This document shows, in pieces, positions 47,068-57,903 of a stretch of 64,000 nucleotides of DNA. The notes below the pieces were generated by a model. That model saw only the letters and a list, made by a program, of their open reading frames with translations, searched no databases and had not been told where the DNA came from. The translations under genes were made by a program, and so were the position numbers. This DNA comes from Salinimonas chungwhensis DSM 16280 (GTDB lineage Bacteria; Pseudomonadota; Gammaproteobacteria; Enterobacterales; Alteromonadaceae). Within the stretch, counting starts at the first letter, position 1. Every line of letters starts with the position of its first letter. Where the stretch lies: contig NZ_KB899379.1 of the NCBI RefSeq assembly GCF_000378185.1, forward strand, positions 40,900-104,899, given 5' to 3'.

Positions 47068-48912
47068 TCAGTTCCTGTTGAACCTGGTTCCTGCTCGTTT
47101 ACGCAGTAACAGGGTTAGTAAATACAAGGTCATAACCAACACCAGTGGGGCCGCCGCTATATTGACAAATTTCAGCCAGTTGCCCAGTTTATCGATATCA
47201 CTGCGTAGCTCATACTGTACATCCCGTAACGCTTTTCGAATAACCACCCGCTTTTCCACAAAAGCGTCAATTGCACGTTGCTGCTCATCGGTAAGCACCA
47301 CAGAGGTGCCCTGCCCTTGTTGATTCTGTAGCCGCGCAAGCTGCAATTCTGTCTGGGCCAGTTCATCGCGCAGTTTCTGTTCATGCTCACGGTATTTTTT
47401 TTGCGCTTTCTCCTCCAACGCTTCCACTCGAGAAAACGGCCGGGCAAACTGGCCCCGGCTGCGCACATCGATTAATGCATTACTACCGGAGAGGTTTTCT
47501 GCCGCGTTAATAATAAAGTCGCCGTTATTGGCAAATGGCGTATAGAGAACCTCACCAAAAAACTGATTTTGCTGCACCCAAAAGCGATCCGCGAGCATAT
47601 CAGCATCTGCCACCACCAGCACATTTAAATCATCGGTGGTGGCCCGAAAATTTGCTTTATCTGCTGGTGAAACAGGCTGACCAAATGCAGAAATCGTGGT
47701 GCCGGAAATATGCGCGGCCAGCACACGGGTCTCTCCGGTTACGCCTAATTGTTGTTGTAAGTCTTCCGGCCCGGGGTGATTAAGATAATACTGAGCATCG
47801 ACAATGAAACTATCACTGGTCGTAGCCAGTAACGTGTCCATGTCCAGCGTGGAAGACGGCAGCAAGGAAAGATGGCCGGCTGATGCCAGGTTAACTGATT
47901 CCAGGTTGGCGGTAATGACATCATCACGATTAATCTGTCCTGTCCCCAGCCCAAGATAGCCAGGGTGACTAATGATATCACCCGTAGCACTTTGTATTTC
48001 CAGGCCTAGAGTACCGTCAAGCACAATGTCCCGGGCAGGAATTGCAATTCCCCACGCTTCTAACAACGACATATCGGAGCGGTTAGGCTGCTGGTTTCCC
48101 ATCATGCTAAGCATATCAGATTCGTAATGCGGGTCGGCAAATACAATCACCTGCCCCTGGCCCATCGCGTACTGATCGACCGCATATTTTAGCGTTTCGC
48201 TCATAGCCGGTGGATGGGCCAGCATGACTACCGTGGTATCTTCTGGCAACTCAGTGGCGTCAGGCGCCACCAGATGAACGTCGAACAACTGTTTCAGTTG
48301 CTCGTAAAATACCATGGGTGACTGGGGCTGACCGGTAACAGGATTTTGCCCCCCCTGCACTGGTAAATCTGTGATAAGCGCCAGTTTGGGCGAATTACCG
48401 ATTGTCAGCTGATGTAAAAGCTTACTGATATCGTACTCCAGAAAGCGGGCTTTTTGGGGATCGAAAAAGCCAATGGTAACCTGATCATCTAAGGTATTGG
48501 TGCCCGCGAGGCCAAAATAAATGGTCTCATTTGCATTGCCCAGCGCAGCACCGGTAAGACCTAAGCGCGCGGCACTGTCCTCTGCTTCAGAAAATGGTTC
48601 AGGATCGATGATTTTCAGCTTAATGTTACCGTTGGCTGCCTGCTCATACTCACGCAACAGACTTTTTACGCGATCTGCATAGTTGCGCAACGATGTCATG
48701 CCTTTTGTGGCGTCATCAGAAAAGAAAAAATGCAACGTCAGCGGCTCTTCAATTTGATCAATGATTTGATGACTCCCCTGGGACAACGTAAAGACTTTAT
48801 CTTCAGTTAAATCCACCCGCATACCATCAAACAACTGATTATTAATAACCACCAGAGCAATAAAAAGTGCGCCAAGTAGGCCAAGCGTATAAATAGCGGT
48901 AAGCTTTTTCAT
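47068..48912 (-). CDS. GldG-like ABC-transporter accessory protein
   Basis: The 614 residues have an N-terminal membrane helix (about 7-27), a large extracytoplasmic domain with FTLSQGSHQIIDQIEEP, IKLKIIDPEPFSE and PVQGGQNPVTGQP blocks, a coiled-coil region at about 510-555 rich in Gln and Glu, and a C-terminal helix (about 585-605). This is the layout of the GldG / ABC-type uncharacterised transport family. It sits three bases before the DUF4340 gene and four after the permease. Confidence 0.82.
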   Translation of the reverse strand: MKKLTAIYTLGLLGALFIALVVINNQLFDGMRVDLTEDKVFTLSQGSHQIIDQIEEPLTLHFFFSDDATKGMTSLRNYADRVKSLLREYEQAANGNIKLKIIDPEPFSEAEDSAARLGLTGAALGNANETIYFGLAGTNTLDDQVTIGFFDPQKARFLEYDISKLLHQLTIGNSPKLALITDLPVQGGQNPVTGQPQSPMVFYEQLKQLFDVHLVAPDATELPEDTTVVMLAHPPAMSETLKYAVDQYAMGQGQVIVFADPHYESDMLSMMGNQQPNRSDMSLLEAWGIAIPARDIVLDGTLGLEIQSATGDIISHPGYLGLGTGQINRDDVITANLESVNLASAGHLSLLPSSTLDMDTLLATTSDSFIVDAQYYLNHPGPEDLQQQLGVTGETRVLAAHISGTTISAFGQPVSPADKANFRATTDDLNVLVVADADMLADRFWVQQNQFFGEVLYTPFANNGDFIINAAENLSGSNALIDVRSRGQFARPFSRVEALEEKAQKKYREHEQKLRDELAQTELQLARLQNQQGQGTSVVLTDEQQRAIDAFVEKRVVIRKALRDVQYELRSDIDKLGNWLKFVNIAAAPLVLVMTLYLLTLLLRKRAGTRFNRN

Positions 48913-48916
48913 ATCC

Positions 48917-49651
48917 CTACACCGCCTTTTTCTGTTCTATAACAGTCAGGCCTGCATACAACCAGACCGCCGTCACCAATAAAAAGAAAAGAATATCGTT
49001 TAGCGCCAGCACGCCTGCGGCCATCGCTTCAAAATGCGTAAGAAAACTAAAGGAAGCGACGGTATCAAGTACGCCGGGTGCGGCCCATTTTTCAAACGCG
49101 TTGAGCACAATTCCCGACCCACTGACTACAAATAAAAAGCACACCAGAATGGCCAGAATAAATGCGATAACCTGATTTTTAGTCAGCGCGGACATGCACA
49201 TGCTTATCGCCAAAAAAGCACCTGACATCAACCAGCTGCCGGTGTAAGCCGCCAGAATAATGCCGTTGTCCGGTTGGCCCAGATAATTGAGAGTTACCCA
49301 CACAGGAAAAGTCAAAAGCAATGCTAACAGCAACACCGCCCAGGCAGCGATGAATTTGCCTGCAATGGCCTGCGTTGCTGTAATTGGTAAAGTCATAAGC
49401 AGCTCAATGGTGCCCGAACGACGCTCTTCAGACCAGCTGCGCATGGCAATGGCAGGAACCAGAAACAAATACAACCAGGGGTGGTAATTAAAAAACGGCA
49501 ATAAATCGGCCTGACCGCGCTCGTAAAAATCACCGACAAAAAATGTAAAAATTCCGCTGAGTATTAAGAATATAGCAATAAATACGTAAGCTATCGGTGT
49601 TGCAAAAAAAGCTGCAAACTCACGACGAGCGATAAAAAATGTGGTTTTCAC
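48917..49651 (-). CDS. GldF-like ABC-2-type permease
   Basis: A 244-residue membrane protein with about six helices. The FFIARREFAAFFATPIAYVFIAIF opening and MRSWSEERRSGTIELLMTLP are typical of ABC-2 permeases of the GldF type. It lies nine bases after the ATPase gene and four before the GldG-like gene. The substrate is not known. Confidence 0.85.
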   Translation of the reverse strand: MKTTFFIARREFAAFFATPIAYVFIAIFLILSGIFTFFVGDFYERGQADLLPFFNYHPWLYLFLVPAIAMRSWSEERRSGTIELLMTLPITATQAIAGKFIAAWAVLLLALLLTFPVWVTLNYLGQPDNGIILAAYTGSWLMSGAFLAISMCMSALTKNQVIAFILAILVCFLFVVSGSGIVLNAFEKWAAPGVLDTVASFSFLTHFEAMAAGVLALNDILFFLLVTAVWLYAGLTVIEQKKAV

Positions 49652-49660
49652 TCTCTCCCC

Positions 49661-50572
49661 TTAAGAAGTAATTTGCATGAAGACGTCCTCAAGCCGCCCC
49701 TGGTCGACGTGAAGCCTGTCTACTGGTAACTTATAATGATGAATGTATTCGGTTACCGGGCCCAGAATAAACTGCCCGGTCGCCGGAAACAGAGTAACTT
49801 CGCCAGTTTTTTTATCAACATGCATGTCATCGACGCCCTCTATTTCCAGCAAACCAGTTATATCAGCCGCGTAACTCAGTTTGAGCGTAACGGCCTGGTA
49901 ATAACGGGATTGCTGCTGCAACTGAAGCGGCGTTCCATCAAATTTTTTAACGCCGTCTGCAATAATCATAGCGCGATTACACACCGCACTGACTTCTTCC
50001 AGGATATGCGTCGAGATAATAACCAGTTTATCTTTGGATAAGCTGGTTATTAGGTTTCTGACATGCTGCTTTTGGTTGGGATCAAGCCCATCTGTGGGCT
50101 CATCAAGAATCAGGATTTGCGGATTATGGATGATCGCCTGTGCCAGGCCAACCCGGCGCTTAAAACCTTTTGATAGGGTTTCAATAGACTGATCTAATAC
50201 ATCATAAAGCTCAAGCTGCTCGATAACCTGCGTTAACCCGGCCATTTTTTCTTTCTTAGCCATCCCACGGACATCAGCAATAAAATGTAAAAACTGATAT
50301 ACCGTCATTTCTTCGTAGGCCGGCGCGCCCTCAGGTAGATAACCGATTTGTTTTTGCAAGCGGGTTGTATGTTTATTCACCCGGCGCCCATCAATGCGCA
50401 CGTACCCTGAGGTTGGTGTTAAAAAGCCAGTGAGCATTTTCATGGTGGTCGATTTGCCAGCGCCGTTAGGGCCGAGAAACCCGACAATATCGCCTGGATT
50501 AACATCAAATGACAAATCGTTTACAGCAACAAAGCTGCCAAACGATTTAGAGAGATTTTTCACTGAAATCAT
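49661..50572 (-). CDS. GldA-like ABC-transporter ATPase
   Basis: The 303 residues have Walker A GPNGAGKSTT, the Q-loop near KQIGYLPEGAP, the signature LSKGFKRRVGLAQ, Walker B LILDEPTDGLD and the H-switch in ISTHILEEV. The C-terminal extension after residue 220 is usual in export ATPases. It is the first gene of the four-gene cluster ATPase-permease-GldG-DUF4340. The related GldA of Bacteroidetes supports gliding; no such role is implied here. Confidence 0.9.
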   Translation of the reverse strand: MISVKNLSKSFGSFVAVNDLSFDVNPGDIVGFLGPNGAGKSTTMKMLTGFLTPTSGYVRIDGRRVNKHTTRLQKQIGYLPEGAPAYEEMTVYQFLHFIADVRGMAKKEKMAGLTQVIEQLELYDVLDQSIETLSKGFKRRVGLAQAIIHNPQILILDEPTDGLDPNQKQHVRNLITSLSKDKLVIISTHILEEVSAVCNRAMIIADGVKKFDGTPLQLQQQSRYYQAVTLKLSYAADITGLLEIEGVDDMHVDKKTGEVTLFPATGQFILGPVTEYIHHYKLPVDRLHVDQGRLEDVFMQITS

Positions 50573-50829
50573 GGTTATCCTGCTACCAACGCGATTACGG
50601 TTCCAACAAAGCGGCGCTCTATTAATAATGCTTAAATGTAAAAAATCAATCCTAGCATTTTATCCACGTGGTTTAACAGGCGGGCTGAGACAGCCGGCAC
50701 TGGCATGCGTTTATCGCGCAGAATAGCCGCTATCCCTGATAACGTATGTCTGAAAGATTGGCAGATCCAAGGCTATAACGTATTGTATGCTGATAAGAAA
50801 ACGAATGACACTAATTGATAAACCAAACA

Positions 50830-51534
50830 ATGAAGACTGGTTACCCACTATCCGCGATTGCTACTATCACCACTCCATATAAGCAGAAGTTTGCGATTCC
50901 CCGTCAGCCGAATCTGGCGGAGGCGAATGGGCAAATTCACTTCATCGACGGATTCGATAACCCGCTGATGCTTAAGGGGCTGGAAAAATACAGTCATTTG
51001 TGGCTCTTGTTTATCTTTCATGAAACGCTGGATCGTGGTTGGAAACCGGCGGTGAAAGCCCCGCGTCTTGGCGGCAATAGCACGCTGGGCGTTTTTGCCT
51101 CGCGCAGTACTCATCGTCCTAACGGTATCGGTATGTCTGTGGTAAAAAATGCCGGCGCGGCAATAAATAATGGTCATCTGCAACTTAATGTATCCGGTGT
51201 AGATTTACTGGACCAGACTCCGATTATCGATATCAAACCATATATCGGCTATGCCGACAGCCATCCCGATGCAATAGATGGACTGGCTGAATTGGCGCCA
51301 ATCCCGTCACGTCAGGTTAATTTCACTGCAACTGCTCAGGCACAACTTCACCAGGTGTCGCAACGCTTTGCGGATATCGAGGCGCTGATCATAGCGGTAC
51401 TTCGTCAGGATCCCCGCCCGGCATATCGTCAAAGCCAAGAAACGGATCCAAAAATATATAAGGTGAAGCTATACGATGTGGACGTGGCCTGGCGGGTGAT
51501 CAATGGAGAGGTTCAGGTCCTGGAACTGCTTTAA
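50830..51534 (+). CDS. trmO: tRNA (N6-threonylcarbamoyladenosine-37)-N6-methyltransferase TrmO
   Basis: TrmO methylates t6A37 of tRNA-Thr using SAM. Start chosen at ATG 50830, giving 234 residues (E. coli YaeB has 235); a TTG five codons earlier is also open. The family blocks are clear: [34 protein letters not shown] and [14 protein letters not shown], with DPRPAYRQ near the C-terminus. A ribosome site is not obvious. Confidence 0.94.
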   Translation: MKTGYPLSAIATITTPYKQKFAIPRQPNLAEANGQIHFIDGFDNPLMLKGLEKYSHLWLLFIFHETLDRGWKPAVKAPRLGGNSTLGVFASRSTHRPNGIGMSVVKNAGAAINNGHLQLNVSGVDLLDQTPIIDIKPYIGYADSHPDAIDGLAELAPIPSRQVNFTATAQAQLHQVSQRFADIEALIIAVLRQDPRPAYRQSQETDPKIYKVKLYDVDVAWRVINGEVQVLELL

Positions 51535-51625
51535 ACCTGGTCACTTCAGAATTTTCTTTTTTGCTTATTTCTATACTGCTAAACTACCCGCGATTAGAAA
51601 TTCTCAAAGGATGAAATGCTGCACA

Positions 51626-53332
51626 ATGCGCACAAGCCAATACCTGCTTTCCACACAAAAAGAAACACCGGCCGAAGCCGAAGTCATTAGTCACCAGCTT
51701 ATGCTCAGAGCGGGCATGATAAGAAAGCTTGCTTCAGGACTCTATACTTGGCTGCCGTCTGGTTTAAAGGTATTGAATAAAGTTGCCAATATTGTGCGCG
51801 AGGAAATGGACAAGGCCGGCGGCGTTGAAATTTTGATGCCTGTGGTACAACCTGCCGATCTGTGGGAAGAGTCCGGCCGATGGGATGAATATGGCCCTGA
51901 ACTACTGCGCGTAAAAGACCGCCATGAGCGGGACTTTGTGCTTGGCCCTACCCATGAAGAAGTTATTACCGCGCTGGTTCGTAATGAGATTAATAGCTAT
52001 AAGCAGCTACCCGTTAATCTTTATCAGATTCAGACAAAATTTCGCGATGAAGTACGCCCCCGGTTTGGCATAATGCGAGGCCGCGAATTTACTATGAAGG
52101 ATGCCTACAGCTTCCATCTTGACGATGCCAGCCTGGCAGAGACCTACGAGAAGATGTACCAGGCATACTGTAATATATTCACCCGGCTGGGTCTGGATTT
52201 TCGCGCTGTTATCGCCGACTCCGGCGCAATAGGCGGTAGTGTTTCTCACGAGTTTCATGTACTGGCCGCCTCCGGTGAAGATGCTATCGCGTTTTCCAGT
52301 GAATCTGACTATGCCGCAAACGTTGAGCTGGCACCGGCGGCTAAACCGCAAGCCTCCCAGACACCCTCCGGACAGACCGGTGAAACACTCAATGCAACCG
52401 GGGCTACCACCGAGGAACTGGCTCAGGCTGTCAACGTTGAATTGGATCAGATGGTCAGGGTTGAGCTGGTCAAGGCTGCCACGGATGAAGAGTCCGACGC
52501 AGACCATTGGGTCGCATTAGTGCTGCGGGCCGATCATTCTCTCAACGCTGTTAAAACAGAAAAGCTCTCTGACGTTGCCTTACCACTGGTTAAGGCCAGT
52601 GCGGAAAAAGCCAAAGCGGTATTAGGCTGCGAATTACGGTTTGCTGATGCCACCGCCCTTCCCGTCCCCACCATCGTGGATTACAGCGCAGCCGTCATGG
52701 CCGACTTTGTGACCGGCGCCGGTACTGCTGATACGCTCAAAACACAGGCTAACTGGGCCAATACCCCAGAGCAGGCAGACATTCGCAATGTTGTTGCAGG
52801 TGATCCCTCACCGGATGGCAAAGGCGTGTTGGACATCAAACGCGGCATCGAAGTCGGGCACATTTTTCAGCTGGGCGATAAATATTCTAAAGCGATGAAT
52901 TGTGGTGTACTAAGCGAATCAGGTAAGCATCAGCTATTGACCATGGGCTGCTATGGTATCGGTGTTTCGCGTATTGTAGCCGCCGCTATCGAGCAAAACC
53001 ATGATAAGTTCGGCGTGATCTGGCCGGATTCAATTGCACCATTTAAAGTGGCCCTCATCCCAATGAATATGCACAAATCTCAGCGGATTAAAGAAACCGC
53101 TGAAGCGCTGTATGAAAAATTGACGGCCATGGGCGTAGACGTTTTGTTCGATGATCGCAAAGAGCGACCAGGTGTTATGTTCAATGATATGGAACTCATT
53201 GGTATACCTCACAGTATTGTGATTGGCGAACGAAACCTGGACAATCAACAAATAGAGTATAAGCATCGCCGTACTGGTGAAAAACAATTACTGGATATTG
53301 ATGCAGCTGCCGATTTCCTAGTTGCTCTGTAA
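51626..53332 (+). CDS. proS: Prolyl-tRNA synthetase
   Basis: ProS charges tRNA-Pro and removes mischarged alanine. The ATG at 51626 gives [20 protein letters not shown], the family start, and 568 residues; the open frame runs 41 codons further upstream inside trmO. Class II motifs are seen: [39 protein letters not shown] (motif 2, split here by length) and [17 protein letters not shown] (motif 3). The inserted editing domain lies at about 230-390. It pairs functionally with the two tRNA-Pro genes elsewhere in the window. Confidence 0.96.
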   Translation: MRTSQYLLSTQKETPAEAEVISHQLMLRAGMIRKLASGLYTWLPSGLKVLNKVANIVREEMDKAGGVEILMPVVQPADLWEESGRWDEYGPELLRVKDRHERDFVLGPTHEEVITALVRNEINSYKQLPVNLYQIQTKFRDEVRPRFGIMRGREFTMKDAYSFHLDDASLAETYEKMYQAYCNIFTRLGLDFRAVIADSGAIGGSVSHEFHVLAASGEDAIAFSSESDYAANVELAPAAKPQASQTPSGQTGETLNATGATTEELAQAVNVELDQMVRVELVKAATDEESDADHWVALVLRADHSLNAVKTEKLSDVALPLVKASAEKAKAVLGCELRFADATALPVPTIVDYSAAVMADFVTGAGTADTLKTQANWANTPEQADIRNVVAGDPSPDGKGVLDIKRGIEVGHIFQLGDKYSKAMNCGVLSESGKHQLLTMGCYGIGVSRIVAAAIEQNHDKFGVIWPDSIAPFKVALIPMNMHKSQRIKETAEALYEKLTAMGVDVLFDDRKERPGVMFNDMELIGIPHSIVIGERNLDNQQIEYKHRRTGEKQLLDIDAAADFLVAL

Positions 53333-53394
53333 AGCCCAGGCCAGATAATCGCGATAAAACCACCCGCTGTTAAGCAGCGCAAGCAGGAGGATAC

Positions 53395-54234
53395 ATGCAG
53401 GTAACTTTTTATGGTGTGCGCGGGTCGATTCCCACACCAGGAAAAGATTTCGTGCGCTATGGCGGGAATACAGCCTGCGTGCATGTTGCGCTGCAAGACG
53501 GTACCGACATTGTTCTTGATGCTGGTACCGGTATCCGCCAACTGGGTAACCAACTGATTGGCAAGTCCTCACCGGTGCACCTGCTGCTTACCCATAACCA
53601 TTGGGATCACATTCAGGGGTTTCCATTCTTCGCGCCCATTTACCAACCAGAGCGCGAGATTATTATCACCCCCGGTCAGACGTCATTACCTGAACATGAT
53701 CAGATCTTGCGTCAGATGCAAGGCTCGGTGTTTCCGGTCCCTTCCAGCGCGCTCAAATCCAATATTACCTTTAATGTATTGCCTGATACTACTGAGTCGT
53801 GGCAACTCGGTGACGCCATGCTGAGTCGCCTGCCAATGAATCATCCGGGCAAAGGCAGCGCCTATTCAATCACTGCCGATGGCGCGAAAGTAGTGTATAT
53901 GACGGATAACGAGCTTTATCCGCCGTATAAAAAGGATACCGACTTTTTGTCTTTTGTAGAGTTTGCCCGGGATGCGGATCTGATAATTCACGATGCCCAG
54001 TATATGTTGTCCGATATGCCCGGTAAATCTGGCTGGGGTCACTCTGTAGCTGAAGAGGCAGTGAAGCTGGCTATGGCCTGCAATGCCAAGTCTGTAGCGC
54101 TATACAGCCACGATCCCGAGAGAACTGATGATGACATTGATGCTGTAGTCGCCCATTGTCAGACGTATATTGAAGCCGCTGAGTCATCGGTGAACCTGTT
54201 GGCTTCAGCAGAAGGACTGCAACTTTCACTGTAA
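53395..54234 (+). CDS. MBL-fold metallo-hydrolase
   Basis: The 279 residues show the metallo-beta-lactamase fold with the metal motif LLTHNHWDHIQGFPFF (HxHxDH form), and later His/Asp residues in NHPGKGSAY, DAQYMLSD and YSHDPERTD. The GVRGSIPTPG opening is typical of RNase Z/phosphodiesterase-like members of the family. The substrate is unknown. It follows proS by 62 bases and precedes pldA by 18. Tail residues look complete. Confidence 0.85.
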   Translation: MQVTFYGVRGSIPTPGKDFVRYGGNTACVHVALQDGTDIVLDAGTGIRQLGNQLIGKSSPVHLLLTHNHWDHIQGFPFFAPIYQPEREIIITPGQTSLPEHDQILRQMQGSVFPVPSSALKSNITFNVLPDTTESWQLGDAMLSRLPMNHPGKGSAYSITADGAKVVYMTDNELYPPYKKDTDFLSFVEFARDADLIIHDAQYMLSDMPGKSGWGHSVAEEAVKLAMACNAKSVALYSHDPERTDDDIDAVVAHCQTYIEAAESSVNLLASAEGLQLSL

Positions 54235-54252
54235 CCACTCAGGACCATCATT

Positions 54253-55176
54253 GTGCATAAACCAGCCTGTTTTTTTGCCCTTTTTATTAGCCTTCTCCCG
54301 GTTTTTGTTGCACACGCCCAGCAACAAACAACTGCCACTACAGATGAAATTGAGCGCGCTAAAGAAGGCCCCAGCATGTTAAGCACACGGCTGAAGGCGG
54401 ATCGCAAAGCACTCAATCAGCGTTTTGTTATAACCCAATATCATCCCAACTTTGTGATGCCGTTCACCTATGTTACTAATCCCAATTCATTGGGAAATGA
54501 AGAACTTACTGAGGAAAATGTCGACAACAATGAAGCCAAGTTTCAGGTCAGTGTAAAGCTCCCGATTTATATGCAGGAAGATACAGTGGATGGTATGTAC
54601 CTTGGCTTTACCCTGACCTCGTTTTGGCAACTGTATAACAGCGAGGTGTCTAAGCCATTTCGTGAGACCAATTATGAACCTGAAATTTTTTACCAGCAGG
54701 AAGCTGACATTACTTTCTTAGGTTATGATTTCAATGCCTTTCAGGTTGGTTTTAATCATATGTCTAACGGTCAAAGCGGGCTGCGTTCACGAAGCTGGAA
54801 CCGTATTTACGCCACCATGCTGTTTTCCGACTATGACGATATTTACTACCTGAAAACCTGGTATCGTATTCCGGAGGATGAGAAGGACGGGCCGCTCGAC
54901 CCCTCTGGCGACGACAACCCGAATATCCAGGATTATTATGGCCGTGTTGAACTGGGTTATGGTACTCAGTTTGGTAATTTTAAAATGATGGCCCGGCTGC
55001 GCAATAATCTGGATTTTGGCACTAATCGGGGCAGCATTGAGCTTAATCTTACCTATCCTCTCACCGATCGCTATGAGCTGTTAGTGCAGTATTTTAATGG
55101 CTACGGTGACTCGCTTATTGATTATGACCGCTCCCAGGAGCGTATCGGCATTGGCTTTCAGCTGATGTTCCTGTGA
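54253..55176 (+). CDS. pldA: Outer-membrane phospholipase A
   Basis: PldA is the dimeric outer-membrane beta-barrel enzyme that removes mislocalised phospholipids. A GTG at 54253 follows an AGGA ribosome site by about 11 bases. The 307 residues begin with a signal peptide ending near HAQQ (residues 1-22). The active-site motif is FNHMSNGQSG, with the His and Ser, followed by SRSWNRIY, which contains the Asn. The final residue pattern FQLMFL (ending in Leu rather than Phe) is close to that of barrel proteins. The start of the mature region is low in hydrophobicity. Confidence 0.9.
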   Translation: MHKPACFFALFISLLPVFVAHAQQQTTATTDEIERAKEGPSMLSTRLKADRKALNQRFVITQYHPNFVMPFTYVTNPNSLGNEELTEENVDNNEAKFQVSVKLPIYMQEDTVDGMYLGFTLTSFWQLYNSEVSKPFRETNYEPEIFYQQEADITFLGYDFNAFQVGFNHMSNGQSGLRSRSWNRIYATMLFSDYDDIYYLKTWYRIPEDEKDGPLDPSGDDNPNIQDYYGRVELGYGTQFGNFKMMARLRNNLDFGTNRGSIELNLTYPLTDRYELLVQYFNGYGDSLIDYDRSQERIGIGFQLMFL

Positions 55177-55186
55177 GCATAATTTG

Positions 55187-56095
55187 TCAGGATATCACCC
55201 CGGCAGCGGTATACAGTTGTAAGTGCACATCAACCAGCGCGGCAATATCTCGCTGATAGCCCCCGCCAATTACTGCCGCGACAGGTAATCCTTTACTTTG
55301 ACAAAGTTCAAATACCATCTGGTCTCGGGCCAGTACGCCGGCGGTAGAAATATCCAACAGCCCTAAATCGTCATTTACGTGTACATCAACGCCAGCGTCA
55401 TAGATGATCGCATCGGGATTAAAACAGCGAAATGCCACGGTCAGCGCTTCCTCCAGCGTACTCAAATATTCATCATCCTTGCAATGTTTTGGTAATCCGA
55501 TATCCAGATCGGAGATTTGCTTGCGGTAGGGAAAGTTTTTCTCTCCATGCATAGAGAGCGTAAAGATTGATGTATCGTCTTGAGCCAGTGCTGCGGTGCC
55601 ATCCCCCTGGTGCACATCACAGTCAATAATCAGTACATTGTCTATGTGACGAGATTGCTGCATCTTGCGTGCGGCGATGTATAAATCATTGAACAGACAA
55701 AAACCGGAACCAAAATCAAAAAAAGCATGGTGATAGCCCCCAGTGAGATTCAGCGCAACACCATGTTCCAGAGCCTGCCTCGCCGTTTCACAAGTGCCCC
55801 CAACCGCTCGCAGCGTACGAGTGATAAGTTGCTCAGACCAGGGAAAACCTATTCTGCGCATCGCTTTGGGGTCCAGTGTGCCATTAGCAAGAGCCTGGAC
55901 ATATTCAGGGCTAAAAAAGTGGCTTAACTCCCTGGGCGTTACCGACTGTGGGATGATGAAGCGACTATCGGAAATGCCACGCTCACGCAGCGCATCGTAT
56001 ATACCCTGGTATTTTTCGATGGGGAAACGATGTCTGACAGGAAGTGATAGCTGACTGTAAACAGGATGAAAAACAAGCGGGATAGTGGCAGCCAA
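55187..56095 (-). CDS. Histone deacetylase family protein
   Basis: The 302 residues belong to the bacterial HDAC/AcuC/acetylpolyamine amidohydrolase family. Zinc-site motifs are present: GGYHHAFFDFGSGFCLFND, IDCDVHQGDGTA and YDAGVDVHVNDDLG, containing the metal-binding Asp-His-Asp set and the catalytic His pair. It may deacetylate acetate-like, acetylpolyamine or protein substrates; the sequence cannot tell. It converges on pldA with ten bases between them. Confidence 0.88.
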   Translation of the reverse strand: MAATIPLVFHPVYSQLSLPVRHRFPIEKYQGIYDALRERGISDSRFIIPQSVTPRELSHFFSPEYVQALANGTLDPKAMRRIGFPWSEQLITRTLRAVGGTCETARQALEHGVALNLTGGYHHAFFDFGSGFCLFNDLYIAARKMQQSRHIDNVLIIDCDVHQGDGTAALAQDDTSIFTLSMHGEKNFPYRKQISDLDIGLPKHCKDDEYLSTLEEALTVAFRCFNPDAIIYDAGVDVHVNDDLGLLDISTAGVLARDQMVFELCQSKGLPVAAVIGGGYQRDIAALVDVHLQLYTAAGVIS

Positions 56096-56145
56096 ACCGT
56101 CTCCATAGACTCTATGTTATTGACCACCACGATGACACTATCTGC

Positions 56146-57765
56146 CTAGCGGGTCAACGCTGCCACCACGTTTTCCAGATTGCGGGACATCGACTGCATG
56201 GAACCAGATATATCGTTACGTTGTGATAACGCCTGGTACCGCTGGGATGAATGCACGACCTGCGCAATAACCTGCTCAACGTCAGTTAGCACCCTTTCCT
56301 GTTCATCCGCCGCTCGATTCAACTCATCCACCACACTGGCCGTCTGCTGTATATGGACTACGACCTGATTAAGCGTGTTAAGCGCCTTACTGGATTCTGC
56401 GGCATTGGATTCTGACAGTTGTTTGCCTTGCGCCATAACATTTACAGCCTTATGCGACTCTTCTTCAAACGCGGTAAGAATGTCATTGATCTCCCGAGTC
56501 GACTGCTGCGTCTTGGCGGCCAGCGCCCTGACTTCGTCAGCCACCACCGCAAAGCCTCTGCCATGTTCACCTGCTCGCGCAGCTTCAATTGCAGCGTTAA
56601 GCGCCAGCAGGTTGGTCTGGTCTGCTATTTCATTAATGACGTTAACGACCTTAAGTATGTTAGCGCTGCGGCTTTGTAACTGATTGACCGCTACCGCAGA
56701 ATCACTGACGGTGGTGGCAAGTTGGTGAAAGCCGTCATTGGCTTTTTCAAAGATACTGTAACATTCAGCGACATGGTGCTGAGAATCTTCAGTGGCCACC
56801 GCAACCTGGTTAGTGATAGTCGCCAGACTTTGCACAATAGTGCGCAATTTATCTGTACTGCCCTCCAGTGATTGACTTGCATTTTGCTGATCATCGGCGC
56901 CCTGCTTTATACCTTCACTAACATCAGTGAGGGTCAGCATTGCCGTGGCCATCTGACTTTCAGCCTGCTGCAATGTAGCCACTGATGAGGTTAGTTTATG
57001 CTGAAGTGACCGGGCAGAGTCAGCCAGCACACCCAGCTCATGTTTACTGGTGTAAGTAAGTTCATGATTGTAGTTGCTGCTGGCCAGCGCGGATAAGCAC
57101 CGCGCGATTTGTCTGACAGGGTTGATAACCTGTTTTCGCAGCCGATAGATTACGTACAGCATGCACACCAGACTTAAAATGATGGCGCCTGTAAGAATCA
57201 TCCATAGTGTTTGCGTTGTACTAGCTTTTAAGCGGCTAAAAGCACTTTTCGACTGGCTGGCGATATCGTCCGCCACGGTGGCTAGCAGCTGAGCAGGCTT
57301 GCGATCGATCCCGCGGACTGAGCGATCTCCTATCTGGGCATCGTATCCGGCATCAATAAATGTCTGGTAGCCGCGCCGGTATTGCTCAGCCATTTGGGCG
57401 TGGGCGGTCAAAAACTGTTGTATATGGCGTTTCGCTTGCACACTGACGGCACTGTTTTGCTGTAATTCCGTAAGGATTTTCGTGATTTGCGCCTCACGCT
57501 CCATGAATCTGCCCCAGTACTTCTCACGATCCTCGCGCTTCGCACCGCGCAGTAAAACATTCTTCCATTCCTGAACCTGTGTCTTAAACGCTGCTAGTGC
57601 AGTATTAACCTGCCGTTCAGACGCAACCAGGGTGTTATCCAGGCGCTCAAAATGGTTCAGCAATGAAAACGACTTAAAAATCGATGCGGCATTTAGCAAT
57701 ACCAGCACTAGCAGAGCTAACAGAACCGGTGTCATAACCAGACGACTTATACTGGTATATCGCAC
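56146..57765 (-). CDS. Methyl-accepting chemotaxis protein
   Basis: The 539-residue chemoreceptor has a first membrane helix (about 11-33), a helical periplasmic region of about 150 residues with no recognisable Cache domain, a second helix (about 188-208), a HAMP segment and the signalling domain. The hairpin tip [21 protein letters not shown] and the following [19 protein letters not shown] are unmistakable. It has no C-terminal NWETF-like pentapeptide. The ligand is unknown. It is alone on its strand. Confidence 0.93.
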   Translation of the reverse strand: MRYTSISRLVMTPVLLALLVLVLLNAASIFKSFSLLNHFERLDNTLVASERQVNTALAAFKTQVQEWKNVLLRGAKREDREKYWGRFMEREAQITKILTELQQNSAVSVQAKRHIQQFLTAHAQMAEQYRRGYQTFIDAGYDAQIGDRSVRGIDRKPAQLLATVADDIASQSKSAFSRLKASTTQTLWMILTGAIILSLVCMLYVIYRLRKQVINPVRQIARCLSALASSNYNHELTYTSKHELGVLADSARSLQHKLTSSVATLQQAESQMATAMLTLTDVSEGIKQGADDQQNASQSLEGSTDKLRTIVQSLATITNQVAVATEDSQHHVAECYSIFEKANDGFHQLATTVSDSAVAVNQLQSRSANILKVVNVINEIADQTNLLALNAAIEAARAGEHGRGFAVVADEVRALAAKTQQSTREINDILTAFEEESHKAVNVMAQGKQLSESNAAESSKALNTLNQVVVHIQQTASVVDELNRAADEQERVLTDVEQVIAQVVHSSQRYQALSQRNDISGSMQSMSRNLENVVAALTR

Positions 57766-57903
57766 AACACTTCCCTACAAACAAATTGCGAGGCCGATAT
57801 TAGATACTATTTTTATGTCACTTTTTTTACAGTATTGAATTTATAAGCCCACACTCTGCTGGACAATAAAAACCGAAACAGCTGTCAGTTGTTTAGCCGC
57901 TAT

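Noticed and set aside
51503..51625. N-terminal extension of proS overlapping trmO
   Set aside because: The start [10 protein letters not shown] at 51626 matches the family; the extension would overlap trmO by 32 bases and look unlike any ProS.
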